From NCBI RefSeq assembly GCF_000182925.2, contig NC_026505.1:4154001-4218000 (forward strand): DNA of 64,000 nt. The letters run 5' to 3'. The notes under the pieces are model-generated. The model searched no databases and was not told the origin of the DNA. It was given only the letters and a program-made list of their open reading frames with translations. A program made the translations under genes and the position numbers. This DNA is from Neurospora crassa OR74A (Eukaryota > Ascomycota > Sordariomycetes > Sordariales > Sordariaceae). This document shows positions 35,001-47,314 of this stretch, piece after piece; positions within the stretch are counted from its first letter, which is position 1, and each line of letters begins with the position of its first letter.

Positions 35001-37091
35001 TCGAACCTTTTTTTTCACCTAGAAACGTGTTTCGAGTGACACAAAACCGACTGTGGTGTGTCTAGGTATGCCTCGGGCTATGGAAACCAGAGGTTCTGAA
35101 CCACGGAAGCGGTCTGGAGTCGAGGTTGACATTTCCCCGTCCTGTCTGCAACAACACATCACCAAAACAAAGACAAGACACAAGGACAGACAGGCAAATT
35201 TACCGAAGGCATCGAGATGGCGAGTTTCAGACCCTTCGCCTCCAAGTGTAATGCTCGACTACAGTAACCCAGACAGAGACAGCCAACGAACGACGCTGAA
35301 AGGGGCTACAGTGGCTACATTGTTGTTACACAACACAAGACTATTCATCATTCGAGGCCACTTGGTGCTTATTGGACTTTACTTGCCCTTGATAGTCGTA
35401 ACGTCTCGACAGAGACAGGAAGCTCTTTTGCCCATAGTTTCTGATTGGGAAAGACATCATGCAACCTGAGAATACCGGCATTTCCGGAACCGGAGTAGAG
35501 ATTCCGCATTGGTGTTGCAGAAAGCGAAGAGAACGAGGAGAGGAAGGAGAGAGGATGTAACAGAATCGAGAACACGTAGGTAAAAGGTGAGGGCCAGATG
35601 ACTAAGTGAGCCAGTCAAGTCCGTGGACTAACATGAGGAATGGCAGTCTTCTTGAAGTACGCGAATGGTGTAGTTGACCCGGGTCTTCAACCACCGTATA
35701 TATAAGTATGTGTGTGTATGTGTGTGTGTGTGTAGGTACCTTTCGCGGAACCACAGAGAAATTGTCATGCAGACGTTGCCGAGCAGGTAAGTTAACAGGC
35801 CATGGCTTGGTTTCGTTAAGATGGCTAGGCGTGAAGGGACAAATTGGGACACATCTCGCGGAGGCTCTCACGGAAACACCCGTCCTCGAATATGTATTCT
35901 GGACGGTCGATTGCATTGAGCCAACTTTGACTCTTAACAGCTCTTGCTCTTTTACCCCGTGAGTTTTCGAAGCTGGCGGTTCATAGCCTGTTCCCGGCAC
36001 CAACGGCATCATTCACTACTAGACTTGGTGACAATTAACTATCTTGATGTTATCACTTGTTTTCGTCACGTACCTAATTCTATTTGGTGTTCGAGTTGTC
36101 AATTTGAAACTGAACCCGACCTGTACGAACACGTTAGACATCACCATCAAGACAATACTTTTGTTGACGTCTTGGAGGGTATATTGTCCCGTTATATCAA
36201 CAGATAATGGCATGTAAGCAGTGATGCCGGCAAACCGCCTCATCGCATCAGTGAAGGGGCCGAAAACCAGGTCAGCCAGCCATCTCTGGAGAAGCAGGGC
36301 TACCGAGAGGGTATGAGGCGATGTGCATTGTTGAAGGGACAGTAGGAGCCATTGTTTGAGAACAAACATCCAGACAATTCGACGCCATGGTGAGCTCGAC
36401 GGTAAAGAGGCAGCCAGCCATTCAGCTGCGTTGGAAGGGGTTAGTCATGCTGGCTGTTCGAGCCTTGTGACAACCGACAACCCCTTAAAGTGATACCTTT
36501 CGGAAACGAAGCCGATCAACTCCGAACTGGACAATCCAAAATCACATAATGGGAAGGAGATGTCTGTGATCCAGACGATGGGCTGGCCAATAATGTTGTA
36601 CGGAAGTGATTGTCTCGTCTCAGAAGAAACTGTTGTATAGGTAGAGGCACCTAGGCAGTGCCAAGCATAGTGTATTGGAAAGTCGGACCATCGTCGAATA
36701 TCAACGTTGGTCTGTGCATATTAACGGTAGAGCCCAGACTTGCGGATAGTGAGTGATTCAACCATTCGCGAGGCTGTATCACGATATTCAGTCTTTGATA
36801 TCTATAACGTAATATTGCTGGATGGTGGTTCTGAATCTCATTTCAGCCCGGCAACATCAGGCTTGGCCTCCAGCCATCCGCCTTCGCGACTTCGATATCA
36901 TGCGGGGAGACGGTCCCAATTCCAGAAGTCTGATAAACCATGAACGCGAACTGAGTAATGCGCATCGATGGTTATGACGGCGGGATATGATGATGGTTGG
37001 CGCGCCAGTCTCATCAGATCCGATGTAGATTAGATGTTTCTGGTGCCGACTGCATGATGCCCGATCGTGGGTTGCTGGTGGGTACCATAGG
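32077..37091. other. Gene-poor region upstream of INO1
   Basis: About 5 kb with many short overlapping frames and no recognisable protein. Features seen are the INO1 promoter next to 32077, a (GT)n tract at about 35708-35735, and a lower-GC patch at 36000-36210 with a zinc-finger-like frame (WCSSCQFETEPDLYEHVRHH, no ATG). No tRNA or rRNA was recognised. It may hold long non-coding transcripts or lineage-specific genes that I cannot identify. Confidence 0.45.
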
Positions 37092-37093
37092 TA

Positions 37094-37187
37094 CCCAGGT
37101 AGTGTGGAAAAAAAGGTCCGGACACTTGCTGGGTCTGCTTTAGTATAACACCTCAAGCGTGTTCGAACTTTTTTTCACACCACCTGG
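37094..37187. mobile_element. Short TIR element (MITE-like), copy 1
   Basis: A 94-bp segment between TA dinucleotides (37092-37093 and 37188-37189) has imperfect inverted ends of about 30 bp: CCCAGGTAGTGTGGAAAAAA on the left and CCAGGTGGTGTGAAAAAAAG read inward from the right, both followed by a TCCGGACAC-like block. The interior has no coding capacity. The structure fits a miniature Tc1/mariner-type element. Its ends differ from those of the large transposon at 5.6-16.7 kb. Confidence 0.6.
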
Positions 37188-37189
37188 TA

Positions 37190-37667
37190 CACTACTAGTG
37201 TAGTGCATCATACTGTCATGTCTTTTGTCTCTGGAGGATGAGCCGAACCGCTGCAAGGTACGGGCAAGCACTCCAAGGTACCGGGCCTGGGCAACGAGGA
37301 GGGTATCCAGCAATCAGCCAATCGGCGATGGAGCGACGACTGTTCAAAGGCCGGCTCCACCTCTTCCTAGTGTACACTACCCTATGGTGAGATGGGTAAG
37401 ACCCGTGGGCCAGGTCGCTGACGATCGCCGCAGTGACCACACAGTGCCCTATACATACGCTACAATGGAAGCCACGAAGTTTTGCCTACGATGGTTCGTG
37501 GCCGGTACTTCCCTCGACAAGGGGGTTTTACTCGCTTTGGCTCACAACCATGTGTGGAGAAGTGGCGCTTGCCAATTCAACATGATGAGCGACGGACTCC
37601 TGCTCCAGCGAAACAGATGGGCTACACTGAACTTCACGCCAGAGCGACCTGACGGCGGGCTGGGAGG
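37190..37667. other. Sequence between the two short TIR elements
   Basis: Frames at 37225-37698 and 37216-37440 show no recognisable similarity. No gene is called. Confidence 0.4.
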
Positions 37668-37767
37668 ACAGCTGGTTCAAAGAGAAAAAAAAAAATAGGG
37701 TCCGGATGGACAATCGCTGGGTATGGTTTGGTATAAGCGTGTCCGGACTTTTTTCCATACCACCTGG
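37668..37767. mobile_element. Short TIR element (MITE-like), degenerate copy 2
   Basis: It shares GTCCGGA, CGCTGGGT, GGTATAA, CGTGTCCGGACTTTTTTCC and CCACCTGG with copy 1, in the same order and orientation. The left end is degraded and extended by an A tract. No clear target duplication remains. Confidence 0.5.
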
Positions 37768-39582
37768 AGGGATGCCAAGTGGAGAGGTCAATAATGAGGA
37801 ATCGACAAATGGACAATCAATGGACCACCTGACGATTAATTGCGGACGGAATGACGCGCGATGAGAGATGGCGCTCGGTCGGTACAACACACTTGCAAAT
37901 GAGGTTACGGAGAGCTGCTCTGTCCGTACATCATCCGTATGTTGCAACCTTCCGAGTCCTTCATTCTCTTTGGCGCGCAGGGTGCTGGTAAATTGATGGA
38001 AGGCAAATGAAAGGGATGGGATAAATGCCAACGTCGACTAATGCGACGCAACAGCAGCAGTAGCATTGCTTTCAGTTATATATGTAACCGTTTTATAGGC
38101 TCGCTGGTTTGTAAAAGGTGAACAAGTACGGCCTTGCCTCGATCGCCGTCGTGACATCAACTACCACTTCGCTTCACCAAAGTGGCCCTTGATGGAGACA
38201 CCTTTCCAGCACTTTGACGACCTCGTGTTATCTCATCTCTGAAATTGTTATCCGAGAATACCGGCGTCACTCCTTTAGTCTGGCGTCGAACGTTCAGCAC
38301 CGTCTCTCGCTAGAATTTCCTGGCCTTCTCTGGCTTCCTTTCTGGCCGCCTTTTGGGTCCTGGACTCCCGTCCTGGGGTTTCTGACGACAGCAAACCAAC
38401 AACACCATAACGGCAGCGCCAATATACCTAACCTATCTTGGATCTCCCAGGGGCAGGGGTTACCTTTTTCACGCCTCCCACGCCTCTCGCGCACGCTCTT
38501 TTTGGGCAGGACACACGCCTTTGATCGTGATCTCATCCATCCCCAGCTCTGGTCGCCTACCGTCGATAGCCTTTGTCCTCCCAGCGTCACTCGAGGCAGA
38601 CAAGGTGCCCCTGACGCCCTGTTTCCTCACTTGGGCCTTTGTCATCGGCCTCACCTTGACGCCCAGAACTCCCCGGAGTCCTCTCGACAACAGCGACTTC
38701 TGCGGCGCTGCAACGTTGAGGACACCTCGCTGCCCTCACACCCTTCCAAAGAAGTGGGAGACCGGAGAACTAGGGGGGTGCGCGAGGGGTGCCACTTGAC
38801 CAGGGACTTGTGCTGGGGTTGGCTAGCGTACCGCACTGGCAGCTAGGGGCGTTCAAGGGTCGCATCCAAGGGTTGCCGGGATAGGTCGACCACCTTCACC
38901 CTCACCGACCTGATCATCCTTCTTCGACGCTTCCTCGCTGTTCATACAATTCTTCCCGATTCCGACAACATTCCATTATCGAGACGCACCGAGACGCCAT
39001 TGTGTCGTCTTCCCCGCATTTTGGCTTCCCGCTGTCGTCTAACCCACCGACAGCCTTGTGGTGCCTAGCTCCGTTCCGTTCCTCCTCGCTCGACGGAAAG
39101 CCCCAACTCCAGCTCGTGTCGCGCATTCCTCCGAGTTCCGTCTTCCATCAAACCACGAATTCAACATCAACTGCGGCCGAGAAGAACATTCTACCCAGAA
39201 ACCGCTTGGTTTTCTTCCGTTTGATAACCTACCGCCCCCGAACAGACCAGCCTCTGTTACTAGACCGCCTAAACGACCACCTGGCATCCGGCTTGACGTA
39301 AAGCTTTCGATCGCCCTGGGCCTTGCCTGCTTCAGGTGCTGGGTTGGAGAGACCTCGGGGATTTGGGGTGATACGTCTGGCATAGATGGTGAATGGTAAT
39401 AGGAAGTGTTTTGGATGAAGCATTTGCGGAATAAAGCACCCGTTGTTACAACATTAGCTTTCGTCATTCGCCTCGCTCCTGCCAACTCCCCCCAACAAAC
39501 TCGGGGACCTGCATGGTGGTTCCTTCCAATTCAACCCTGTTCAACCGTTAAGTGAAGCGGCTCAAGCCCAGAGAAGGCAAGA
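37768..39582. other. Upstream region and pyrimidine-rich leader of the LIM gene
   Basis: From about 38200 the plus strand is strongly C/T-rich, typical of a long fungal 5' untranslated region or promoter. A 210-codon frame at 38214-38846 is rich in Leu, Ser, Arg and Pro, as expected from such composition, and I do not accept it as a gene. Confidence 0.45.
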
Positions 39583-42396
39583 ATGGCTTCGGAAAGCTTC
39601 ATGCCGACAGTAAAATGCTCGTCATGCGGATCCCAAGTTCCGATATCTATGATGGGCGAACATGTTTGCGCCGGAAGCTCAGATGCAGATGATAAGGCGG
39701 ACGAGCCTGTTTCAGCAGCTCCGCCAGCAACTTCACTGTTTGGTCGACTGAACCCTTTCAGTGCCTTGTCTGCTGAGCAGCCTCAGGCACCTCAAGTGGA
39801 CACTACTGTTGGTGGTAGGTTTCATCCTTCTTGACGTGCTTCAGATTCCCGTACTGACGATGCCTTTTCAGATCGGCTATCCACAGGTCCATCCCAAGAC
39901 ACCCGCGGATCGGTCAGTTTGTCGCCAAAGACCCAAAGCGGACGACCTAGTCTCGGGAGCACCGATGATTTACAACAGATGCGCCGGCCCAGCGCCTTTG
40001 CAATGGGTAATGAGAAGGATCGGGCCCCAAGCCTGCTACAACGTATGAACAGCATGACCCCGGGGCCATTTGATACGGATCGACAGCCATCGGCGAGTGG
40101 GCGCATTGTCTCCGATTTCCGTCCGACTACGCCGCTGGGACGCAGCATGACAGATTTGCGGCCAAACACACCAGCGCGAAGCATGACAGACCTTCGACCA
40201 AATACACCAGCGCGGAGCATGACAGATCTAGGACCAAACACGCCAGCACGCAGCATGACAGACCTTCGACCAAACACACCAGCACGCAGCATGACAGATC
40301 TGCGATCTAACACGCCAGCAGCCAGCATGGCCGATCTGCAACCAACCACTCCGATCGAACGGCCAGGAACGTCGGCACGGAACCTCTCTACTGGACCCGG
40401 AAACCCGATGACGCCAATGAGAGGGAATGGATCTGAAGGATCTGGTCCTCCCCAACGTGGGCCTCACCCACCGGGGCCGCCGCCACCAGGACTTGTTCAA
40501 CAAGACCTGAAGCCCGACGACGCCTTCGCCATGCTGAATCGCGCCGAGACCTTTCCCCGGTCAAGCCATACTCCAGAACCCCCACACCGGACACCATCCG
40601 CACCTGGATTCCGCCCCGAACGACCCCGACGACCGTCTGAAGCAGCTAGAGATGCCGCAAGGGGCCCGGTATCAGGGCCGATGCCAGGCCCGAGGCCAGG
40701 CGCGATGCCAGGTCCGATCTCAATGACGAACGATCAAATGAGAAGGCCGAGTAGAGGCCCAGACACATCCCGTCCTCCACCACCACGGACCGGCCTCGTT
40801 CGGGCGAAAACTACAGGGCCAGATGGAGCCCCTGCCGTACCAGCCATCAATCTCGCAGAGGAGTTTGGAGTAGGAAACCCATATCATACACCATCCGAAT
40901 CCGTTTCATCCAATGAATCGAGCCAGGCTTCATTCAATGGTTCAACCCAGGGCACCACTACCTTGGAGCGCCGATCTAGTCAAGCAAGTCAGGCTAGCTC
41001 AAGGACGAGCCCACCCCGATCTGTGGCATCCAGTGGGAGGAAAGGATCAGACACGCCCACATTTGACAGCTCTGTAACTGACCTACAGTCTACCGTGGAC
41101 GAGGATGGAGGTAAACTGACGCGGACACCCTCTACGCAATCAGTTCCTTATGATGGTGGTATTCCTCAAATGCTCCGGAAGCTGAGACCACCACCCCTTA
41201 GCAAAAGGCCACCACCTCCAGAAGGTGGATATGATCCACGAATCGACCCACGCTTGCAGCGGAATAAGTCACCCTTGGCTTCGCCTGCTCTTGATCTTTC
41301 AGGTCTCGACGACCCATTGATTCGCCAATTTGATCGCGGAGTCTCTCCACAGCCCGCACCATCTGCATCTCCGCTGCTAGCCTCGGCAACAATCGAGAGA
41401 AAGGATCGATCATCAACTGCAACCGCGAACAGCCAACAAGAACGCCCGGCTTCTCAATCGTCTCAGCGCCCAGCAGAGCGGAGCAGTCGCCAGTCCTTAT
41501 CCGCACTGGAGATCCAACAACAGGAGCCGCCACAGCCAGACTCTCCTTTGTCTCCGGCAGAGGAGCAACAAATGCCTGAAATAAAAACTCAAGCCAAAGA
41601 GCGACAGCCCTCTCAACCACCGCAACCCGCCGAATCGCCAGCTGCAAAGGTCGCTGAAGAGCAACAGGAACAGAAGACACAAACAAGCCCACGGGCTCCA
41701 GGACCGGACGATTGGCAGCGTAGGAGTAGCGATGGAACCGCAAAGCCGGATCAAGAACGGGAGCGGGCGCCCTCGCAGCCTCGACAGGCTCCTCCAGCTA
41801 CCTCATCTCGTGGCGACTGCAAGGGCTGCAACCTGCCCATCACAGGCAAATCCATTTCCAGCGCGGATGGCCGTCTAACGGGACGTTACCACAAGGCCTG
41901 TTTCGTGTGCTCGACATGTCGCCAGCCCTTCTCCTCAGCCACCTTCTATGTCCACCAGGACCGACCGTTCTGCGAGCGCCATTACCACGAGCTCAACGGA
42001 AGTCTCTGCGGAAGCTGCGACAACGGTATCGAAGGCCAATACCTCGAAGATGAACGGCGCAGGAAGCACCACGTCGGTTGTTTCCGGTGTGGCGATTGCA
42101 AGCTCGTGCTAAAGGACGGCTATTTCGAGGTCAACGGAAAGGCCTATTGCGAAAAGGACGCTTGGAGGAGAATGCAGTGGCTCGCTAGTAACGGCGGTGG
42201 GGGCCCGGGTCGGAAACCTCCTCCGCCCGGACCGCGGTTCGGACCTCCTGGAGCAGGGGGGCCACCACGGACCGGTCCTATGGGACCGATGGGACCTGGT
42301 ATGGGCCGCCCCGGTATGGGTCCGGGCGCACATGACCTACCGCCGCCGGGTATGCCGCGCATGGAGAAGCGTATGACGAGACTTGGCATGATTTGA
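39583..42396 (+). CDS. Paxillin-like LIM-domain protein
   Basis: This is probably a cytoskeletal or polarity scaffold like fission yeast Pxl1 and Aspergillus PaxB, which act with Rho GTPases at sites of growth and septation. Two exons (39583-39814, 39872-42396) give 918 residues. A short N-terminal Cys/His motif (CSSCG...GEHVC, residues 12-29) is followed by a long disordered region rich in Pro, Ser, Gln and Thr. That region contains a 12-residue tandem repeat at residues 168-239. Two LIM domains lie at about 727-785 (CKGCNLPITG...CFVCSTC...CERHY) and 790-845 (CGSCDNG...CFRCGDC...CEKD). The tail is Gly/Pro-rich with GPMGPMGPG and ends TRLGMI. The LIM domains are certain; the Pxl1/PaxB orthology is inferred from domain position. 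Confidence 0.88.
40141..40356 (+). repeat. 36-bp tandem repeat in the LIM gene (12 codons, six units)
   Basis: Five near-identical units of RSMTDLRPNTPA and a sixth diverged unit (ASMADLQPTTPI) follow directly on one another. A 13-residue relative (RIVSDFRPTTPLG) precedes them. DNA differences between units are mostly silent, so the protein sequence of the repeat is conserved. Confidence 0.92.
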
Positions 42397-45088
42397 GCTG
42401 CTTCAGTAGAGGCACTGTTGAGAGCTGACTGATGGTTCTCGTCGAATTCGATCACAAAATCCTTCCTACCCGATGTGAAGGGAGGAGGGAGAAGGGTCGC
42501 TCTTGACCGGAATATTGACTCGGCCTCTTGCTCCCTTGCGGAATGCACACAGACGGTTACTCGCGTTTTGTGCGCAAGAAACATTCTCTTTGGGATGTAA
42601 TCAATACCCCTAGATTGGGTTTACCTGCTTCACTTTCTTGATTCATTTCTGATACCCATGCCAACTAGCTTGGCTTTATTTACGACAATTTCCTTTTTCA
42701 TTGTTTCTTCTTTTTTTCCTTTTTTCTTTGTTTTTTCTTTTTTTTCTTTTTCTTTTTGTTCTTTCTCTCGTTGTACATGTGAAAAAAAACTCAAAAAACA
42801 TGTAATATCTGATGATAATCTTACAATGTATCGCAACAACAATTTACCTCCAAGACCTGATCTATCTACCCATGGGTAGTTATGTAAGAGCAGATGGAGA
42901 TTCGAAACAGGCAGGTTAGAAGAATCGGAAGAGGGAATTAAGCTTCAGGAGTTTTTGGGCAAGAAAGCATAAGAGCGGGCTGAGGATCCTGCTGTGTCAT
43001 ATCAAGGATCAGCTAGTAGTACAATCGGGAGGTTGCAGCGCCGGATTGCCCCAGGGAGCCAATGGACACGAGAGAGGGGGGGAGGGAGAGAAAGGAGGAA
43101 GATAGAAGGGACAAATACTATACAGGCTGTAGCACGCAATGCGTCACGGTCGTTGATTTCAAGCTTTGGTCATCGTCACTATTCATCTTCGTGTTCCCCC
43201 TTGTGATACGCTTGTGGGTGAGTACTGCCGACCTGAGGTGGTCTCGGCAGCTGGACTTTCTGGCCGTACTTTTGCGTAGTAGAGAACGTCAAGAAAGCGA
43301 AAAAGGGTGAGTGTGACGTTCGCTTGGGAGTTGTAAAACTAAACGGGCGTCAGGGGTACCCGGACTGTTGGGTAAGGTAGATCTGGGGGATCTTCATCCA
43401 GGTTGCATGCATGGGCGTAGTGTATTTACATTCCTGCGGCTGGGAGGTGTGGGGGTATGATGTTGTATTGGCTATCGTGTTGAACCACCGTAGACCTAAA
43501 GTAGAGACATGTCTTGATTATGATATGGCTGCTCTCGAAATGTCTGTAGACACTCCTTACAGTCTCTTGTGATCGCTTGTTCCAGCTTCGTGAACACTCG
43601 TTCGCCTGGCTGCTACCGATGTATGTGGTGAGAGGTGTAGTGCGATACAGGACTGGTTTATTTGTTGGTCTGGTTCTTCGGCCATAGGCTGAACAGGGGG
43701 GGATATTGAGCTCTTATTGGCTCCCTCAAAGTTTTTGTTTGAAGCGACGAACAATGACCAGGGTCTAATGCGCCACAGAAGCCTCCTTTTATATCTTTAT
43801 CCGTCTCCATCAAGACCCTCAATATCCAAATAAACAAGAGGGTAGTCCTGTACGGTACCTGTCGGCTCGAGATTCGTATGCTTTTCCACTTTCAGTAGCT
43901 TAAAGATAGAAATGGGCGTTTTTTTGTACCAAACCAACAAACATGCCAGTGCTGGATTGGTACAGGTCTAGTGCTTTCTTTAAACCGAAGTGTTTGACAA
44001 CGTCCGGCAAGCGGCTGGGTGCGTAGACCAACCTACCCTTGGATTCTACGTACTGTGCAGAGTCGAGACTGTCAGAGTTCCCGTTAGAAATCGCGAAATA
44101 GGTAGATAAGTAGCCATAAGGAAGCTAGTGAACACAGCTTATTGCCTAGTATTCCTACGGAGGAGCGTTTCGTTGTCCATTCCTGCTATTTTATAGCCTG
44201 GTGTGTATAGCCCCAGACTATGCATGTGGTAATTCCTAGTCGGCTGGTGTCGGTTGTCTTGTTGATGATACCATGAGACGGGCACTTACATGTCATTCAT
44301 TGCTTTGCCTGCCCTTAAACACGTCCGGGATACCCCTATTCTAACTTGATTCACCGCAATAGACATCATTCGTTCGACGGGAGGTCAGCACCAGGTATGT
44401 AGATCTGGCTGAAGGACTTAAAAGTGTGGGCAGGCGCCGTCCTTGTCCAGGTCAAACAACGGAATGGATCTACTTGGGTATGTTTCGAAGCCGGGGTTAC
44501 GACAAAATCGCTCCTTCCAATTTCATCTCATCATCTGGACGCGGGTCAGTCGTAACACCGACGTGAAATACGGCCGACTTTCAGGTTTCTTCGCCAAACG
44601 AAGTGACGAAGGGGGAAGGAAAGAACGTTCCGCACGTTGCGTGTTTCATCGTGCTACCGCCTGCTGTCCTGGATGTCTCGCAGGGCCGCTTGCAGATTGC
44701 CGGTCACAGTCGGGTCAGTACCCAGTCATTTCTAATAGTGTCGTGATTGAATTCCAGCATCTATCGAGGTTGCCCGCTGCCCGTATCCCTTCGATTTTTT
44801 TTAGTTTTTTCTTTTGACGTCGCCGCGGGCTACTCTACGAAGACACCTTGTCTTGTCCCTCTCCCTCTCCTCCCTTCCTCCTCAAGCTAGCGCTTCACCT
44901 CCCGCCAACTTTCTTGATCATGATTTCGACTACCAAATCACAATCTTTCTCTGTTAGATTCCCCTTAAAGTGGTACTAGGCGGGACTCTTTGACGCGGTC
45001 AGGCGGTCCTCGCCTTCATTGCGCGCTTGCAAAGCACTCGCACCTGAGGTGCCTGCAGCCGTTCAAACTTCACACTCGTTTGCAGACC
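42397..45088. other. Gene-free region between LIM and DUF3405 genes
   Basis: About 2.7 kb. The first part is the LIM 3' flank, with a T-rich tract at about 42690-42770. Later short frames (43557-43754 minus, 44443-44817 plus) resemble nothing known. The final 150 bases before 45089 are C/T-rich and probably the DUF3405 leader. Confidence 0.5.
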
Positions 45089-47314
45089 ATGATAATCAGA
45101 ATCCGGCGCCCCCGTGCGCTGGGTCAGCCCCTCGTTTTTGTTTCCATTACACTGGTCATACTTGCTGCGGCAAGTTTTCTTCTCAGAAGCCAACAATACA
45201 AGTCGATACAACTGTCGGAAGCAACGGACTTCACCAAGCCGCCGCCCTTGGATGGCACAACAACTACGCAGGTTCATGTGATACACTCCGACACTGAGGT
45301 TGATAGTCTCCAGGAAGTACCGACACAGGAGGAGTTCGAGGAGGAGAGTAGGAAGCTGTTGGAGTAAGCTGTACTCTTGAGTGGCACAAGCCACCCAGTC
45401 GAATCCAATCGCACTGACAAATCTGACCAATGTAGTGATCCTGAGGAGGGCGCAATCTACGGAAACACACTCGAGACACTCATCGATAAAAACAAGCGAA
45501 CGGCCCAACAGAACAAGTTCCTCACAAGATCAGGAAGCGAGGTGCCCTATAGTATCGATGAGCCGTATATCTTCAACCCATATCCACGATACAACAGTCG
45601 AGCCTGGAAGTCGTCGCACTCCGCCTATACACCATGCCTGGGCCCAACCGGGAAAGAGGTTGAGGATATCCACGTCTTCAAAGGGCATCCATCCAGGTTC
45701 CCTGAGCCTGGTTTCGGTAGCTACGATCTTTTGGGAATTGACAAGAATCTTTGCTTTGAACGAAGGACTCGATTAGGCCCGTACGGGGTGGCGCCCATGG
45801 AGGATAAGGATGGGCTGCCGTTTGATTGGGAGACGGCGGACTGGGGAGAGCTTCAGTTGCAGTGTTTGCACAAGAACAAAGGTCGATTTGCGACGGAATA
45901 TCCTGCCAACACCTTCTCCGACGGCGACAGCGGGTTCCATGTGGCGACAGAAAGAAAACACAAGGCAGACGGACCTGCAGACTCAATTATGAAGAACATG
46001 AAACGATGGTGGACTCCGAAAAAGCAATATGGATCGCTGACGAACATGACGGGTAGAACCGACAAGTCGGCAACGGAACTAAGAAGCGCTGTTCTTCTTC
46101 GCTCTTATACGGGGAAGAAATACACAGAGAACGACAAGCAAGTTATCAGATCCATGGTGACAGAGCTGAGCTTGCGAACAGGAGGACAATATCAGGTCTT
46201 CCTTTTCGTTCATGTCAAGGAGAACCGCGACATTTGGTCGGACGACGAAGCATATGAAGACATATTGGATACCGCGGTCCCTGTCGAATTCAGAGGGATG
46301 ACGGTACTTTGGGATGAGGCATCCATGAAGTTGGTATATCCTAAACTGAGCAAGGAGGCGATCCAAGTCCACAACGCACAGTTTCTGTCTGTTCAAGTAT
46401 TCATGCAAAAGTTCCGAGAGTACGATTTCGTATGGAATTGGGAGTTGGATAGTCGTCTGACTGGCCATCATTACGACTTTTTGACTAAACTTGTTGATTT
46501 TAGCAGGAAGCAACCAAGAAAGGGGCTATGGGAGCGAAACGAACGGTTTTATATCCCATCTTACCATGGCGATTACGACACGGTATTCCGCAAGAGCGTT
46601 GAACAGGCGGCTGGCCAGGATTCCATATGGGGTGCCCCTCACTTACCCGTCGTCAACCCAATCGGGCCAAAACCACCACTTCCAGCACCAGAGCTGGATC
46701 GATACGAGTGGGGTGTCGGCGAGGAAGCTGATCTCATTACCCTGTCGCCGATGTTCAACCCTATAGACAGCAACTGGGTTCTGCGCGATCAAGTGTGGGG
46801 TTACCAATCTGACGCCTTCCCAGGCAAAGATCTCCCTCGCAGGGCAACCATCATCACGCAAGTGCGATTATCGAGGAAGCTGGTCGATGCCATGCACGCC
46901 GGGAATCTGAGGGGAAATCACGTCGGCTCCGAGATGGTAGCCCCGACTACCGCTTTGGTCCACGGACTCAAAGCGGTGTACGCTCCGATGCCCGTGTTCT
47001 TCGACCGGCCATGGAACGGTACCCAGCTGGCGCGATGGTTCAACGGTGGACCGCGGGGGCAGAGCGGCGGGTTGGGTAGCGCGATGGGATGGGGCAGAGA
47101 AGGGAGGTTCCAGGGTGCCACGTGGTACTTCCGCGCCGTCCCGCCGCCACGGTTGTATAACAACTGGATGGGATATGAAGATACGGGCGTCGGTGGCACC
47201 GAGTGGGAGCGCAGTCATGGTCGGCCGTGCCTGCCTGCCATGTTTCTCCATCCGCTCAAGGACGTCAGGCCGACACCGAAGGGGTATACATCTGAGTCGA
47301 GGTTGCCGTACTAA
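45089..47314 (+). CDS. DUF3405 family type II membrane protein
   Basis: This fungal family is annotated only as DUF3405; members look like Golgi-type single-anchor enzymes, possibly glycosyltransferases. Exons 45089-45363 and 45436-47314 give 717 residues. A short basic N-terminus (IIRIRRPR) precedes one hydrophobic anchor at about residues 14-32 (PLVFVSITLVILAAASFLL), so the rest should be lumenal. The family core is visible in TELRSAVLLRSYTGKKYTEN, YQVFLFVHVKENRD, and especially YDFVWNWELDSRLTGHHY, where Asp, Arg and His are likely functional. GVGEEADLITLSPMFNPIDS and LPAMFLHPLKDV complete the C-terminal half. The intron interrupts an Asp codon after SRKLLE-like sequence and has a GTAAGC donor and GTAG acceptor. 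Catalytic activity is inference. Confidence 0.9.

Noticed and set aside
38214-38846. 210-codon open frame on the plus strand
   Set aside because: The sequence is a C/T-rich leader of the LIM gene; the translated product is low-complexity and matches no family.
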